DNA of 64,000 bases, taken from positions 558,001 through 622,000 of the forward strand of contig JAACJO010000017.1 of assembly GCA_013368445.1 (NCBI GenBank), given 5' to 3'. How positions within the stretch are numbered: position 1 is the stretch's first letter; each line of letters begins with the position of its first letter. This stretch comes from Leucocoprinus leucothites. Its lineage: Eukaryota > Basidiomycota > Agaricomycetes > Agaricales > Agaricaceae. The translations under genes and the position numbers were made by a program. Below, in pieces: positions 35,999 through 47,034 of the stretch. Below the pieces are notes generated by a model. It was not told the DNA's origin. It saw nothing but the letters and a program-made list of their open reading frames with translations, and did no database searches.

Positions 35999-37183
35999 AT
36001 GACTCTCGGCGTTGCACTCGTTACTGGGGCTGCTAATGGTATTGGCAGGTCAATCGCTCTTCGCCTGGCAAAGGACGGCTTTGATGTGGCCGTGAACGAC
36101 ATAGGACACCAAGATCTATTGGCTAGCTTACAGGACGAAATCAAGACATTAGGACGCAACTCGATCGAATGCATTGCGGATGTTACCAAGGAAGAAGAGG
36201 TGAAAACAATGGTTAATGAGACTGTGGAACGGCTTGGTGGCCTGGACGTGGTAATTACAGATCTCTTCAAGTCTCGCAATTGCTCGGAAATCTAACGAGT
36301 TTGGTTCAGATGGTGGCCAATGCGGGAATATCATTATCAAAGTCATTCATGGACTGTAGGCGGTATTACTTTAGGAGATCGCTTAGGCTCACTGAGGCTC
36401 GTCTCTAGCGACTTTGGATGACTGGGACAAAATATTCAACATCAATGGAAAGGGTGTCTTCTTATGTTATAAATATGCTGCTCAGATCATGATTAAACAA
36501 GGAAGAGGTGGCAGAATCATTGGAGCATGCTCATTAGCCGGGAAGCAAGGTAATCGCCCAAGATTCCTTGGCCTTGAAATCGTCTGAGATACTGATTGTA
36601 TCTTGGGGTTTAATATCCTAGGCATCGCGAGTGTTTCTTTGTACAGCGCAACCAAGTTCACTGTTCGGTCATTAACGCAGTCAGCAGGTGATTATTGACC
36701 TCATGACGGTATGGGCAAGCCTTTAAACTATTTCTTAGCCCAAGAACTCAGACCTTATGGAATTACCGTCAACGCCTATGCTCCGGGTAAGGAAACTGTT
36801 TCCTTGAGGCCATAGCTTCTGATCGAGGAGTGTTAGGCCTAATTAGAACACCGATGAGTCCGTCCAAATAGCTTTGTTGGTTACGGTAGCTCGACTCACG
36901 CGAATGTAGCTGAGGAATATATTCTGGACAAGGCTAGCAAAGGCGAAAGTCCATGGGGTGGCATCGCAGGAGATCCAGAAGAAGTTGCGGCGCTCGTCTC
37001 ATATCTCGTATCCAACGAGGCCAAGCTTATTACTGGTGAGCCACTTTGTCCTGACCATCTAGATTTACTAAACGTCAAACTCTAACTGTAGGCCAGAGTG
37101 TAAGTCTCGATCATTGAGATACCTAGTCAAACGGCTAAGGCTCGTATCAGGTCAGCATCAACGGTGGTTATTTCTGCGATTAA
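35999..37183 (+). CDS. Short-chain dehydrogenase/reductase, array copy 3
   Basis: Nine exons: 35999-36250, 36310-36355, 36409-36549, 36622-36687, 36739-36786, 36837-36857, 36910-37035, 37092-37099 and 37151-37183, giving 246 residues with every phase correct. SDR marks: TGAANGIG near residues 9-16, ADVT, MVANAG, IIGACSLAGKQG with the catalytic Ser, SLYSATK with Tyr and Lys, and VSINGGYFCD at the end. The lid is short (EEYILDKASKGESPWGG). It includes the 21 nt exon (LIRTPM) and the 8 nt microexon. An in-frame upstream ATG region exists, but MTLGVALVTG matches the paralogs and is chosen as the start. Cytosolic NAD(P)-dependent oxidoreductase of unknown substrate. Confidence 0.93.
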
Positions 37184-37658
37184 CGAGCGGGAGCCATATC
37201 TAAGCTTTCATATTATGAATTCCTTGCGAGCTGCAACGTAATTCGAAGCAATGGCTTCGGAGTGGAGAAGGGTCGGTATATCTTATAGATGATGTAGATG
37301 AACAGCACTTCCCAGTGAGATGGCGATGGCGTGGCGGCACGATCGGCCATGTCACATTTGACAAATGCAATTCTTTTTAGAGTCTCTTCAGCACTTAAGC
37401 TTGTCTTCTCATATACTCCGATTTGGTACCCGTTTTAGGATTCAATAGAATTTGCAATGCTATTCGTTCCATCTGGAACTCGCTCCCCTCAAAATCGCAC
37501 CAGAAGATTTACCTAAGGCGAATAAGGGCCTCAAGAATTAATGGACTGTCCTCCACAGCCGCGCGTTGTGGATCATTGAAATACCGGCCCAAGCAGGGGG
37601 ATTTCTAGCATCCTCACCCGGAACCGTTCTCTCATTTCGACTATCCAAAGCAATAAGT
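37184..37658. other. Spacer between SDR copies 3 and 4
   Basis: About 475 nt holding the promoter of the broken copy 4. Nothing else is recognised. Confidence 0.5.
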
Positions 37659-38858
37659 ATGACCAAAAGTGTAGCATTGGTGACCGGAGCCGCACGTGGA
37701 ATCGGACGCGCTATTGCCCTTCGTCTGGCAAAAGACGGATTTGATGTGGCGATCAACGATATCGAACACCAGGACGAGTTGGACAGCTTGCGACAAGAAT
37801 TAAAAGCCTTGGGTAGAAAGACAATCTCATGCATTGGTGATGTCTCCAAGGAGCTGGAAGTCCATGGTCGATAGAATGGTAACCGAGCTTGGTGGCCTCA
37901 ATGTTGTGAGTTCATCCATCAGGGCCCGGGTGCAATCAAGTAAGAGATACTTTAGATGGTCGCCAACGCCGGAACAGCACTCGGAAAGCCATTAGTGGAC
38001 AGTGAGTGTCTTGTGTGAGAAACTAGAACAGCATGACCTGAACTCTCTTTTAGCAACCGTCGAAGACTGGGACCATATTTTCAACGTCAACGCCAAGGGA
38101 GTATTCTTGTGTTATAAGCATGCCGCCAGAGTTATGATTGAGTAAGGCAAAGGCGGAAGAATCATTGGAGCAAGCTCGATGGCAGGAAAAAAAGGTGATT
38201 GTACGATATATTCTGATTGATGGGACCGCACTTACTATGGGCATGCTCAAAAGGTGGGGCATATATAGCTGCGTACAGTGCTACGAAGTTCGCTGTCAGA
38301 TCTTTGACCCAATCGACTGGTGATTATCATTACCTCCCTGGCCATAGCAGAGGACCTGAGCAATTCTGCACCAGCCGAGGAATTAAAGCCGCACGGAATC
38401 ACAGTCGATGCGTATGCGCCTGGTATGATTTAAACATAAATACCAATTCTCCTCACTCATATATCATGATTGAAAGGCCTGATTAGAACCCCGCTCAGTG
38501 AGTTCTTCGACTTGCATTGCGGAGTTGCTAGTGACTTTAATCTCTATCTGGATTTGATACACAGGTGAAAGTTTTTTACCCAAAAACGAACATATGATTG
38601 AGATTCAAGGTTTGCCGATTGGTCAACCGGAGGATGTTGCTGGGATTGCTGCTTATCTAGCATCCGAGGAGGCTTCCTTCGTCACTGGTAAGTCCGACCA
38701 CTTGTTTAATCAGCCTTACATTGTTCTTCGACCTATTAAACGATGTGCACCAGGTCAAACGGTCAATCTTGAGCCCAGATGCCATAATGTACGAAGACTA
38801 CTAATCAAGAGTATTGTTTATTCAGTTCAATGTCAATGGGGGAACATTTTTCGATTAG
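37659..38858 (+). pseudogene. SDR array copy 4, broken by frameshift and nonsense codon
   Basis: The copy is aligned to its neighbours over its whole length but is disabled. Exon 1 is fine (TGAARGIG, GDVSKELEV), then a small indel near 37858 shifts the frame into TAG at 37872-37874; in the other frame the expected MVDRMVTELGGLNV resumes. Exon 3 has an in-frame TAA at 38143-38145, exactly where paralogs have Gln in the KQGRGG or QQGRGG motif. The rest still shows IIGASSMAGKKG, AAYSATKFAVRSLTQST, HGITVDAYAPG, the 21 nt exon, an 8 nt microexon-like piece at 38754-38761, and VNGGTFFD. Several splice sites are weakened. The damage looks recent because the remaining residues are well conserved. Confidence 0.88.
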
Positions 38859-39827
38859 GTGTGGTCAGCTGCTTTTGAAGCTTGTACTGTATTGTGCTCG
38901 TCCCTGGCGTGTAAATCGGATTTCTGTTTCTTGTCTCGGACAGAGACAATGAGGGAGTTGACCTACATTTGCGAGGATGGTAGACTTAGCATCATAAATA
39001 ACAGGAGGGTAGAATAACATTGTTGTTGAAAATTGAGGCAAGACACTGCAGCTGGTGAAATATGAGCTAACTTCGTGAATCCACCGAGTTTAGACTCGTG
39101 TGATTGATGGCAATACATCATGCATCAGCATGGCGTTCCTCCCGGTTCGCTTTCGACTTAGTCTCTTTCATCCTCATTTTTTTCTGCTTGGCATCTGCCT
39201 TACCTCCGTGGTAACACAATGCTAGCTGGTTATTGTACCTCCGCAGACGTACTACATGGTTCTTCCCAACAGGTGCTTGGAGAGATAGATAGTACAAACT
39301 ATATTTGAACCGTACAATCAAACTAATCCACACCCGAATCCACACCCTCTACAAACCGATTCCTCGCAATTGTTACCGTGTAAATGGAAGACGCAGGTGT
39401 AAAAAGACTCTAATATTCTGTGAGTATTTCACTTGGTGCATGTGTCACATTTCTACTGCTGGCATCGCCCCGCATTGACCAAACAAAGGGTCGCTTCAGA
39501 ACATAAATACTCATGTATTCTCCGGCCCTTGGTATATTTTCAAGTAAAAAATGGAATTGAATAACTTCAGCACCCGAACGCTTGATATGGAGTTTTCCTG
39601 GCCTCAGTCAATCTCCTTCTCGAGTTAGGGGATTGTTCAGGGCCCTCAAGCTTCAAGTTCAACCTAGTACATACCCGTCGGAAGCCGAACGATAACGATC
39701 AGCATTCTTCGAAGAAGTCGGTTCTTCGCCACCCGGTGTGGGCACTCTACATCACGAACGACTTAAAGCGGTGAGGCAATCCATTCACACGCGCCAACTT
39801 CCATTCCTCATCCCCACAAGATTAGCT
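38859..39827. other. Spacer between SDR copies 4 and 5
   Basis: About 970 nt with no supported gene. A minus-strand frame at 39118-39345 is lysine-rich and not recognised. Confidence 0.5.
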
Positions 39828-40999
39828 ATGACTTTAGGTGCTGCACTTGTTACCGGCGCCGCACGGGGTATTGGTCGCGCAATAACACTCAGGCTGGCTA
39901 AGGATGGATATAGCGTAGCGCTTTGTGATATAGGGCACCGAGATCAACTTGCTTCTCTGCGAAGTGAGATAGCCGCTCTAGGCCAAAACTCGTTTGAATG
40001 TATGGCAGATGTTTCCAAGGAAGCAGACGTGAGGGACGCAGTCAATCGCACAGTTACCGAGCTCGGTGGCCTGGACGTAGTACGTTTATCCGTAAAACGA
40101 ACGTCTACAAGGACAAACCCTGATACTTGTTAGATGGTGGCCAACGCAGGAATATACTATCCTATGCCTCTTATAGAAGGTGCGGAAAGGTTCTGTATTC
40201 CTAGGCCCACCGATTTGACTGCATTCACAGCCACCTTACAAGACTGGGACGCTCATTTTAATGTCAATGGCAAGGGCGTGTTTTTGTGCTACAAATATGC
40301 CGCCCTTGCTATGATCCAACAAGGTAGAGGGGGGAGAATTATTGGAGCAAGCTCGTTGGCCGGGAAACAAGGTGTGACCAACCTCGATCGTTTGTTGAGG
40401 TTGAGAGACTTAATGATGCTTCTCAAGGTCTCCCAACAGTGTCAATCTATAGTGCTACCAAGTTTACTGTGAGAGCGTTGACTCAGGCTGCAGGTGGGTA
40501 AACTCCTGATCTTCACTAAGAAGTTTGGACAATCCAGTCGACCCTAGCGCAAGAGCTAAAACCTCATGGTATCACTGTCAACGCATATGCCCCAGGTGTG
40601 TCTTGTAATAGCAATGTCTTCTTGCATGCTTCTAACTTCGGTTCTCACAGGGCTAATCGCAACCGATATGAGTAAGGGACCTACTACTTGAGCAGCTGAG
40701 GCGCCTGGCTAACCGATTTCAAGGTAAAGAGTTTATCAAAGAGGCCCAGGCCCGAGGCGACACGGATACCTTGAGACGCAGTGGTAACCCCGAAGATATT
40801 GCTGGGCTCGTCTCGTACTTAGCCTCACCAGAATCAAGATTTATTACAGGTAAGTTGATTTTACCCTCAGGAACAAATCACATCTAAGGACTCGTCGTAT
40901 AGGTCAAAGTGTACGTTCTTGGCGTTTACTTGAAACTAATATCTCAGGAGCTATTTCATTATTTAGATCAGCATCAACGGAGGCATTTTCTGTGACTGA
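39828..40999 (+). CDS. Short-chain dehydrogenase/reductase, array copy 5
   Basis: Nine exons in phase. Motifs: TGAARGIG near residues 9-16, ADVSKEADV, MVANAGIYYPMPL, IIGASSLAGKQG with the catalytic Ser, SIYSATK with Tyr and Lys, HGITVNAYAPG, and a SINGGIFCD end. The 21 nt exon (LIATDM) and the 8 nt microexon (40903-40910) are present. The lid sequence (KEFIKEAQARGDTDTLRR) differs from copies 3, 6 and 7, which suggests different substrate preference. MTLGAALVTG is chosen as the start because it aligns with copy 3, although the frame is open upstream. The exon before the catalytic Ser also ends with the conserved KQG junction. No damage is seen. Confidence 0.93.
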
Positions 41000-42821
41000 C
41001 AGGGCTAGGCCTGCATTCGCGAATGAGCCCATATTGAGAACATGTGCATTGTGCATCCATTGCCCTGCCTCGCTAGAGTTGCATCCCATGGATCACTATT
41101 GGCACACGGTCCTACCTAGCTGGATGGCCTATGTTGTTTTATTCCCCTCCACAGTGTATTACTAGGAGCATCGCCTTAACTTTATACCTGAGTTCTTGAG
41201 CAGGCAGTCGTTTCCGTTAACTCTGCGCGATAAAGAAATGTTCATTGCACCGTGAGCGACATATTTTGATGACAGAGCGCCATCGAAATGATTTCAGCCA
41301 CCTCATGTAAAGGCATAATCGCTCGAGATTAACGCGAGAATGGCTGCGACGCGGTGGGACCATATACTGTTACATTATGATTGCTATGTCTTCTGGGAGC
41401 TTCCCCTTTAATGACGACTCGAGCTCTCGTTCTCCCTGTTAGTCTTCCTTCAGGAGGTGAGCCTTCGCATCCCTGATTCACTACGGCCGTCTCTAGATAT
41501 TACCGTACTCACTAAGCAACGGGCTCGAAGCCTGAGTCGGAGTTTAAATTTTGTTTAGGTTAAGACCTCTACCAGTAGTCACACCTGTACAGAAGACTGC
41601 TTGCCTTTATGCGCTCCTACCAAGAAACTTAGCAAGGTACTCACGGTGTACGACGTCTCAGAAGCAAATCAGCTCTGAAGAGGAACGCATACAAAGGATT
41701 CATCAATGTGATTATTTTGACGCTAGCTGTATGTTAAGTCTAGAGAAATTTCTGACTTTCTTTTTGAGAAGTGCTCATCCTTTAATACTCTGGACCCTGG
41801 TGTACAATCTCAAGATAGTTTTTATTGCATGGTGGATGTCCTACGCGGAATTATAGACTCTCTTTGCCCTCAAAGCAGTGTATCGGCGCAAGCTTTTAAC
41901 GACTCACATTCTTCTTAGGAGACCGCAATCACCCTATGAGACCTACTTCACAAGGCATTGCCGAAGTCTTAGCCCATAGGGTCGAAGTCCTTGCCCGTAG
42001 TGCGTGAGGCCGTGACTCGTTCGGCTTCACCTCGTGGGATGAAATTGACGGTAGAATCCTAACGCTGTTCAACCGTACCACGATCCAACTTCAAGTCGAC
42101 TATTCGCGTGTCATGCTACCGGAAGCTACGACGTTATTACCCCACTGTTTTCCCCATCTCGGCCAGTTATTCTTGTGTTCTCCGGACTTGCGAAAGCCAA
42201 GGAGTCGATGTTTATTGGATACACGAGTAGTTGCAACAATGGGATAGATCAATTGCTAGGTGCGTATCAATCATGTTTTTTTCCTCAACAAGTTGCCGAA
42301 ATGCATGTCCCAGCGTAAGTAGCCTCACCGAACATCCGACAGGATTCGATCACATACTGGCCACCTTGAGATCATGAGAGGCAAGTTTGGACATAGGCAA
42401 TTCAGCGTGACTGAAATCGCCGAGCTCTGTTTGCTTAGGTCAAGGCGCGCGCCCGGAGTCTGATTATTCTTCAAGAGGGAATTAGGTTTGGGTTACACTG
42501 CCGTTACTAGGAAGGGTATATCACCCGAACTGATACTTTGTCTGTGCGTTCTTCAAACTCAAAACGAGTCTCCACTCACTGATCTCAATGGTTACCACAT
42601 GCGCTCCAATGTTGGTTGTATGGTTTAAGCCCAAGCTATTTCTGATGCCTGGTTCGTAGTGAGAAAACATAAGAGAGCGACAAAGATTGATTTGGGCATG
42701 GGAAACTATCAGCCGAAGGAAGAAGGAAGCCTCAGAACCTCGGTCCTGGTGCAAAACGAGCTTTCGGTTCATTTATTATCACCCTTGCCCACAACAACTT
42801 ACCTGCAATATCCTTTCGCGA
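41000..42821. other. Spacer between SDR copies 5 and 6
   Basis: About 1.8 kb. A 101-codon frame at 41551-41856 ends in a hydrophobic stretch but has no recognisable family or splice extension. I do not call it a gene. Confidence 0.5.
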
Positions 42822-44044
42822 ATGGCTTCAGGCGCCGTAGCACTTGTAACAGGGGCGGGAAGAGGTATCGGCCGAGCAATTGCCCTACGACTTGCTAGAG
42901 ATGGCTACAACGTCGCCTTGAATGATATCCGCCGGGACAATGGTCTCGAGAACGTCAGGAGGGAGATCAGGGGCATGGGAAGAGAGGTTATTGAATGCAT
43001 CGCTGATGTTTCCAAAGAAAGCCAAGTAAAGGGTATGGTTGACAGCGCAGTCAAAGAGCTTGGTGGACTAGATGTGGTGGGTGCAATCCTGAATCTCTGT
43101 AAATGACTTAATAAACCTACCTCCTTGCTCTTTTTATTGTATGTAGATGGTCGCCAATGCAGGTATATGTGTTGCAAAGCCGTTCATGAAATGTGAGGTC
43201 CGATTCCTTGTTCGTGTGCTCAGCATGGCACGACTGACTTCAATATGTAGCTACCCTTAAAGAATGGGATCAAAGCTTCGACGTCAATGGCAAAGGGGTG
43301 TTTCTTTGTTACAAGTATGCTGCCGAGCGGATGATTGAACAGGGAAGAGGAGGAAGGATCATTGGCGCTTGTTCACAAGCCGGGAAACAAGGTGACCCCT
43401 ACCCGTTCAGCCGACAGAATCAGAAGCCCGTTCTGATGTAGAAGCAGGGGCCGATGTTTTGACGATCTATTGCGCGACCAAGTTCGTGGTACGATCGTTA
43501 ACCCAAAGTGCAGGCGTGTGACGGCCTCCCCTAATTGATGCTTGACCGATTGGAAAACTAGCTACGGCTCTTAAACCTCATAACATCACGATCAATGCCT
43601 ATGCGCCTGGTGCGTTCTGCTCTTTTCATGGTCAAGCTCTTGGATTCTTATTGTTTCACTGTCTAGGAATCGTGGATACTGCTATGCGTAAAACTTCTTT
43701 CTGGCTTATGTCCGCCGAAAATAACACCAGCTGATACTTTCAAAAATAGTCTCGAAACTCAAAGAAGATCTCAAGAGTTTCGTGAGCACGCCGATCCTTG
43801 ACGCTTTAGATACCGGAACTCCAGAACAAATTGCGGCCCTTGTATCATATCTTGCTTCCAAAGAGGCACAATTCGTCACCGGTGAGCCCGAGCCCACATT
43901 CTCCTTTGAGCTTAAATGACACTGTGACCCTACCAAACCCAATTTCTCCAGGCCAAAGTGTGAGTGTAGCATTTATTGCCCTTGATCCGTACTTATGCCA
44001 ACAAATCACAGGTCAGCATAAATGGTGGTGCCTTCTTCGAATGA
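42822..44044 (+). CDS. Short-chain dehydrogenase/reductase, array copy 6
   Basis: Nine exons. Motifs: TGAGRGIG near residues 10-17, ADVSKESQV, MVANAGICVAKP, IIGACSQAGKQG with the catalytic Ser, TIYCATK with Tyr and Lys (Cys replaces the usual Ser after Tyr), NITINAYAPG, and SINGGAFFE at the end. It has the 21 nt exon (IVDTAM) and the 8 nt microexon at 43952-43959. The intron at 43514-43561 must use a GC donor (CAG|GCGTGT) to keep the protein aligned with its paralogs; the GT three bases downstream would shift the frame. MASGAVALVTG is the start. Likely active; substrate unknown. Confidence 0.91.
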
Positions 44045-44351
44045 GTAAAGCTAAGTAGACATCAGGTTCTTCCGCTACTTTCTCTACCCCGGTGGTTATC
44101 TTTATATCCCCATTCGACTCGTAAGCTCGCAAACCAGCGAACAAGTGTGTACAGTATGTCCGAGTAAATGGAACTCTGATTTTGTCCCATGAGGGTCATA
44201 GGGCAGAGATTGCAATTAGGGGCAAGTTGCGAATCGATTGTAACCCAGATATGGTTCATCTACTTCAGATAAAAGAACTTCCTGTCTCGTCTACCACAAA
44301 AGCCTTTCCCCAACCATTTCCTTCAATATTTGGTCCAAATCTTCCTACCTG

Positions 44352-45560
44352 ATGTCGTCTGGCGTTGCGCTTATCACAGGGTCCTCGCGCGGGATTGGTC
44401 GCGCTATCGCTCTGAAATTAGCAGCTGATGGATATAATATCGCGCTCAATGATCTTGCATCTACTGAAAACGATCTCCATGACATAGAGAGAGAGATAAC
44501 AGAAACCAGCCGGAAAGTCATTGTATGTCTTGCTGACGTCAGTCAAGAGGAAGAAGTTGTGCGCATGATTGATGATGTTGTAAAGAGGCTCGGTGGGCTA
44601 AACGTAGTGCGTATTCCGTTACATTCTTTCTTCGTATGCTAAACCACCTGAAGATGGTCGCGAACGCGGGCATCTGTATTCCCAGACCCTTCCTTGAATG
44701 TAAATATTCCAATTCAATCCCCTAATTCCAACTAACAAGCCTGGTTTTGCCTTATAGCAACCCTCGACGAATGGGATGCAATGTTCAACGTCAATGGCAA
44801 AGGAGTGTATCTCTGCTATAAGTATGCCGGAAAACAGATGATCAAACAGGGAGGAGGCGGTCGAATAATAGGCGCCTGCTCAGTTGCAGGAAAACAAGGT
44901 AAGTGATCATGGAAAAATACCCCGTCGGGCATCGTGATTTGAGGATTCACTGAGCAAGTGCGACCGTTGATTCCAGGTATCCCGTTGATGTCGTTGTACA
45001 GCGCTACCAAGTTCACTGTCCGTTCTCTTACCCAATCCGCGGGTAAAGTAGCGCACTTTCTTGTGGGATTTTAGCATAATGGAGACTCACTTGGAATCAG
45101 CTGCTGAACTAGGAAAGTATGGCATTACCGTCAATGCATACGCTCCAGGTAAGTTCATAGACGTTGTATCAACTGATCTAACGAATGAACCAGGCTTTGT
45201 AAAAACCTCAATGAGTGAGAATTTCGTTTTGCTGAAATAAGTGGTAACAACGAGATATTCATGGTTGTTTGCAATGGTACAAGTGGACCAATTTGCTCAG
45301 GACGCAAAGCAATGGGGGGTCACGGATACTATATATGATAACGCGGGAAAACCAGAGGATATAGCAACATTGGTCTCTTACCTCGCATCCCCAGCTGCAA
45401 GCTATGTGAATGGTACGTGTTTTATCTTCAGTATGAAGCTGTCTTCTGATTCCCTGTTCGCATAGGTCAAAGTGTAAGGAAGTCCACTGAGCCATTTGGT
45501 TGTATTGTTTCTGAAAATTATTTGTAGATAAGCATCAACGGAGGTCGTTTCTTCGATTAG
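44352..45560 (+). CDS. Short-chain dehydrogenase/reductase, array copy 7
   Basis: Nine exons in phase, starting MSSGVALITGS. Motifs: TGSSRGIG near residues 9-16, ADVSQEEEV, MVANAGICIPRPF, IIGACSVAGKQG with the catalytic Ser, SLYSATK with Tyr and Lys, YGITVNAYAPG, and SINGGRFFD at the end. The 21 nt exon (FVKTSM) and the 8 nt microexon (45466-45473) are present. The lid is DQFAQDAKQWGVTDTIYD. It is closest in arrangement to copy 6, which ends only 307 nt upstream; that short spacer must contain its promoter. Enzyme class as for the other copies. This is the last copy in the plus arm. Confidence 0.93.
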
Positions 45561-45754
45561 ATAAATAATTGTATTATAGTCTTGTGTTGTGACATGTGAT
45601 CGACCTCGTCTCATGGGATCTCATGACCGGCCAGGGTTGTTGATTTGCCCCTATTACCCCACATTTACCCCACGATCGAGGCTGAACGTGACCCAAGTCC
45701 GAAGGCCTCCCGAGCCAGCTGACATAAAGAACATGAACAGCCCAGTTTCCCATC

Positions 45755-45762
45755 TATATAAA
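45755..45762 (+). promoter_or_regulatory. TATA box of the small Cys-rich protein gene
   Basis: TATATAAA lies 86-93 nt upstream of the ATG at 45848, in a pyrimidine-rich leader. Good match and distance. Confidence 0.6.
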
Positions 45763-45847
45763 CAGAATAACAGCCCTCGTCTGCCTTTCTATCCCCTCAT
45801 CACTCCTACAGTCTTGTCGTACACTTCGTCCTTCTGCTATACCAATC

Positions 45848-46277
45848 ATGGCCACCACAGTCGAAGTCAATGATGCCTACTTCTGTTCACATCTGAAAGA
45901 AGTGGTAGGTTTTTTAGCCAAGTTCTAATGAGAACTCGCCTGACTGGCGCCATAGTGCGCAGATTGTAATTACGATGGGAGGGAAGACAATGATGCATTC
46001 TATGGTGTGAGTATGGCACGGTTTCTTCGCTGGTTAGCCTCTCATTTTCTCTCAGTTCGATCCCATAGATCGCGACCCAATCGACCCTCCTAATGTCTCC
46101 CAGAACAAAGATGGTGTCTATCAATGTAAGAAACATGGACAAGCCAGTGGGTGTTTAATTTCACGGTCTCTCATACTCTGGTTAATGTCATCTACTCCAG
46201 CCTGCAATCAATGCTTTGGTTGGAAGAAACAAATTAACAGGTTGCGCGTCGCCGCGAAGAAGGCAGGCAAAACCTGA
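45848..46277 (+). CDS. Small cysteine/histidine-rich, probably zinc-binding protein
   Basis: Four exons join in phase (MATTVEVNDAYFCSHLKEV, CADCNYDGREDNDAFYG, FDPIDRDPIDPPNVSQNKDG and a last exon), giving about 90 residues. Paired metal-ligand candidates are CSH, CADC, CKKH and CNQC, a pattern consistent with one or two bound zinc ions. The C-terminus is basic (WKKQINRLRVAAKKAGK). I do not recognise a named family; the compact conserved look and clean splicing argue for a real gene. It could be a zinc-ribbon adaptor or a MYND-like fragment. A strong TATA box lies upstream. It follows SDR copy 7 on the same strand but there is no sign of shared function. Confidence 0.78.
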
Positions 46278-46427
46278 GCTGAATTGGTCGTCGTATTCGT
46301 ACACAGGCTACTATTATCATGGCTTGTTAGAACTCGGTTGGACGGAGACGAACTGGATTGTACCAACTGGTTCTACTGTCAATTCATTGGATTATTCGGA
46401 AATCAGATGTGGTGGATAGCGTTCAGT

Positions 46428-46829
46428 TTATGATTTAACGACTCCCTCAGCTCCAGATCGAAGCTCGGCCAAGAGTTCTTGGAGGCGTTTCCTTAACTTC
46501 TTGATCATCTCGTCGTCATCTGCAGAAGGCGGTGGCTATCGAAGTTGAGTCAGGCGAGCATGTCAGACGAGGTTCAGAGGAGAACGTACAAACTGATCAA
46601 TCAGATACTGCCCACAAGATAAATCACGCTTTCATCAGAACGAAGCTTATGTCAAAATTGAGAGGCATATCGTGTACCTCTGCTTCGTCTATGGTCTGGC
46701 CCTCTATGAGCGCTCAATTATGTTTGATGCCTATGGGTAGTGCTCACTAAGATAATGGGACCTCTGTGAGACAATTTCTTAGCTCTGTCGTTATAAGGTG
46801 ATAAATGAATCACACACACACCTATTCAT
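46428..46829 (-). CDS. Possible micro-protein with helical C-terminus
   Basis: A chain of short minus-strand exons can be read from ATG 46827-46829 to TAA 46428-46430, giving about 63 residues. Its best part is ALIEGQTIDEAE, then YLIDQF, then a final exon with ADDDEMIKKLRKRLQELLAEL, an amphipathic helix. The last two introns have GTACAC and GTACGT donors and proper AG acceptors. The first two (a 37 nt intron with donor GTGTGT and one with donor GTCCCA) are weak, so the N-terminus is uncertain. It is convergent with the small Cys-rich gene and lies downstream of the F-box gene on the same strand. No family is recognised. It may be a chance chain or the remnant of a longer gene. Confidence 0.35.
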
Positions 46830-47034
46830 GACTCTAGTATAAAAGAATTCTATAATTTCTCCAAGCTCGGAATACGAAGGGGGTTGGTCGAGATGCTAAA
46901 AGGGGGCGATCGGAAGTCCAGGTGGCTGTGCAATCACCCTCAAAACCAATCATGTACAAATAATTTGGGTCAAGTCAAGCCAAATGGAAATTCGAGACTC
47001 TGAATTAACCTCATAAAGTGCAGTATATGGAAGG

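Larger units (their letters stand above)
25799..45560. repeat. SDR gene array (eight paralogs, six intact)
   Basis: Copies lie at 25799-27027 (-), about 27590-28700 (-, decayed), 29323-30563 (-), 35999-37183 (+), 37659-38858 (+, broken), 39828-40999 (+), 42822-44044 (+) and 44352-45560 (+). They share intron positions and phases, a 21 nt exon after APG and, mostly, an 8 nt microexon, so they arose from one ancestor by duplication. The minus and plus arms are separated by a flavodoxin-like gene and a gene-poor stretch. All intact copies keep the Ser-Tyr-Lys triad, so they are expected to be active. Spacing is uneven, from about 300 nt to 5.4 kb. Confidence 0.9.

Noticed and set aside
41551..41856. 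101-codon plus-strand frame with hydrophobic C-terminus
   Set aside because: Start codon is not a clear ATG in context, no family resemblance, and it sits alone in a spacer.
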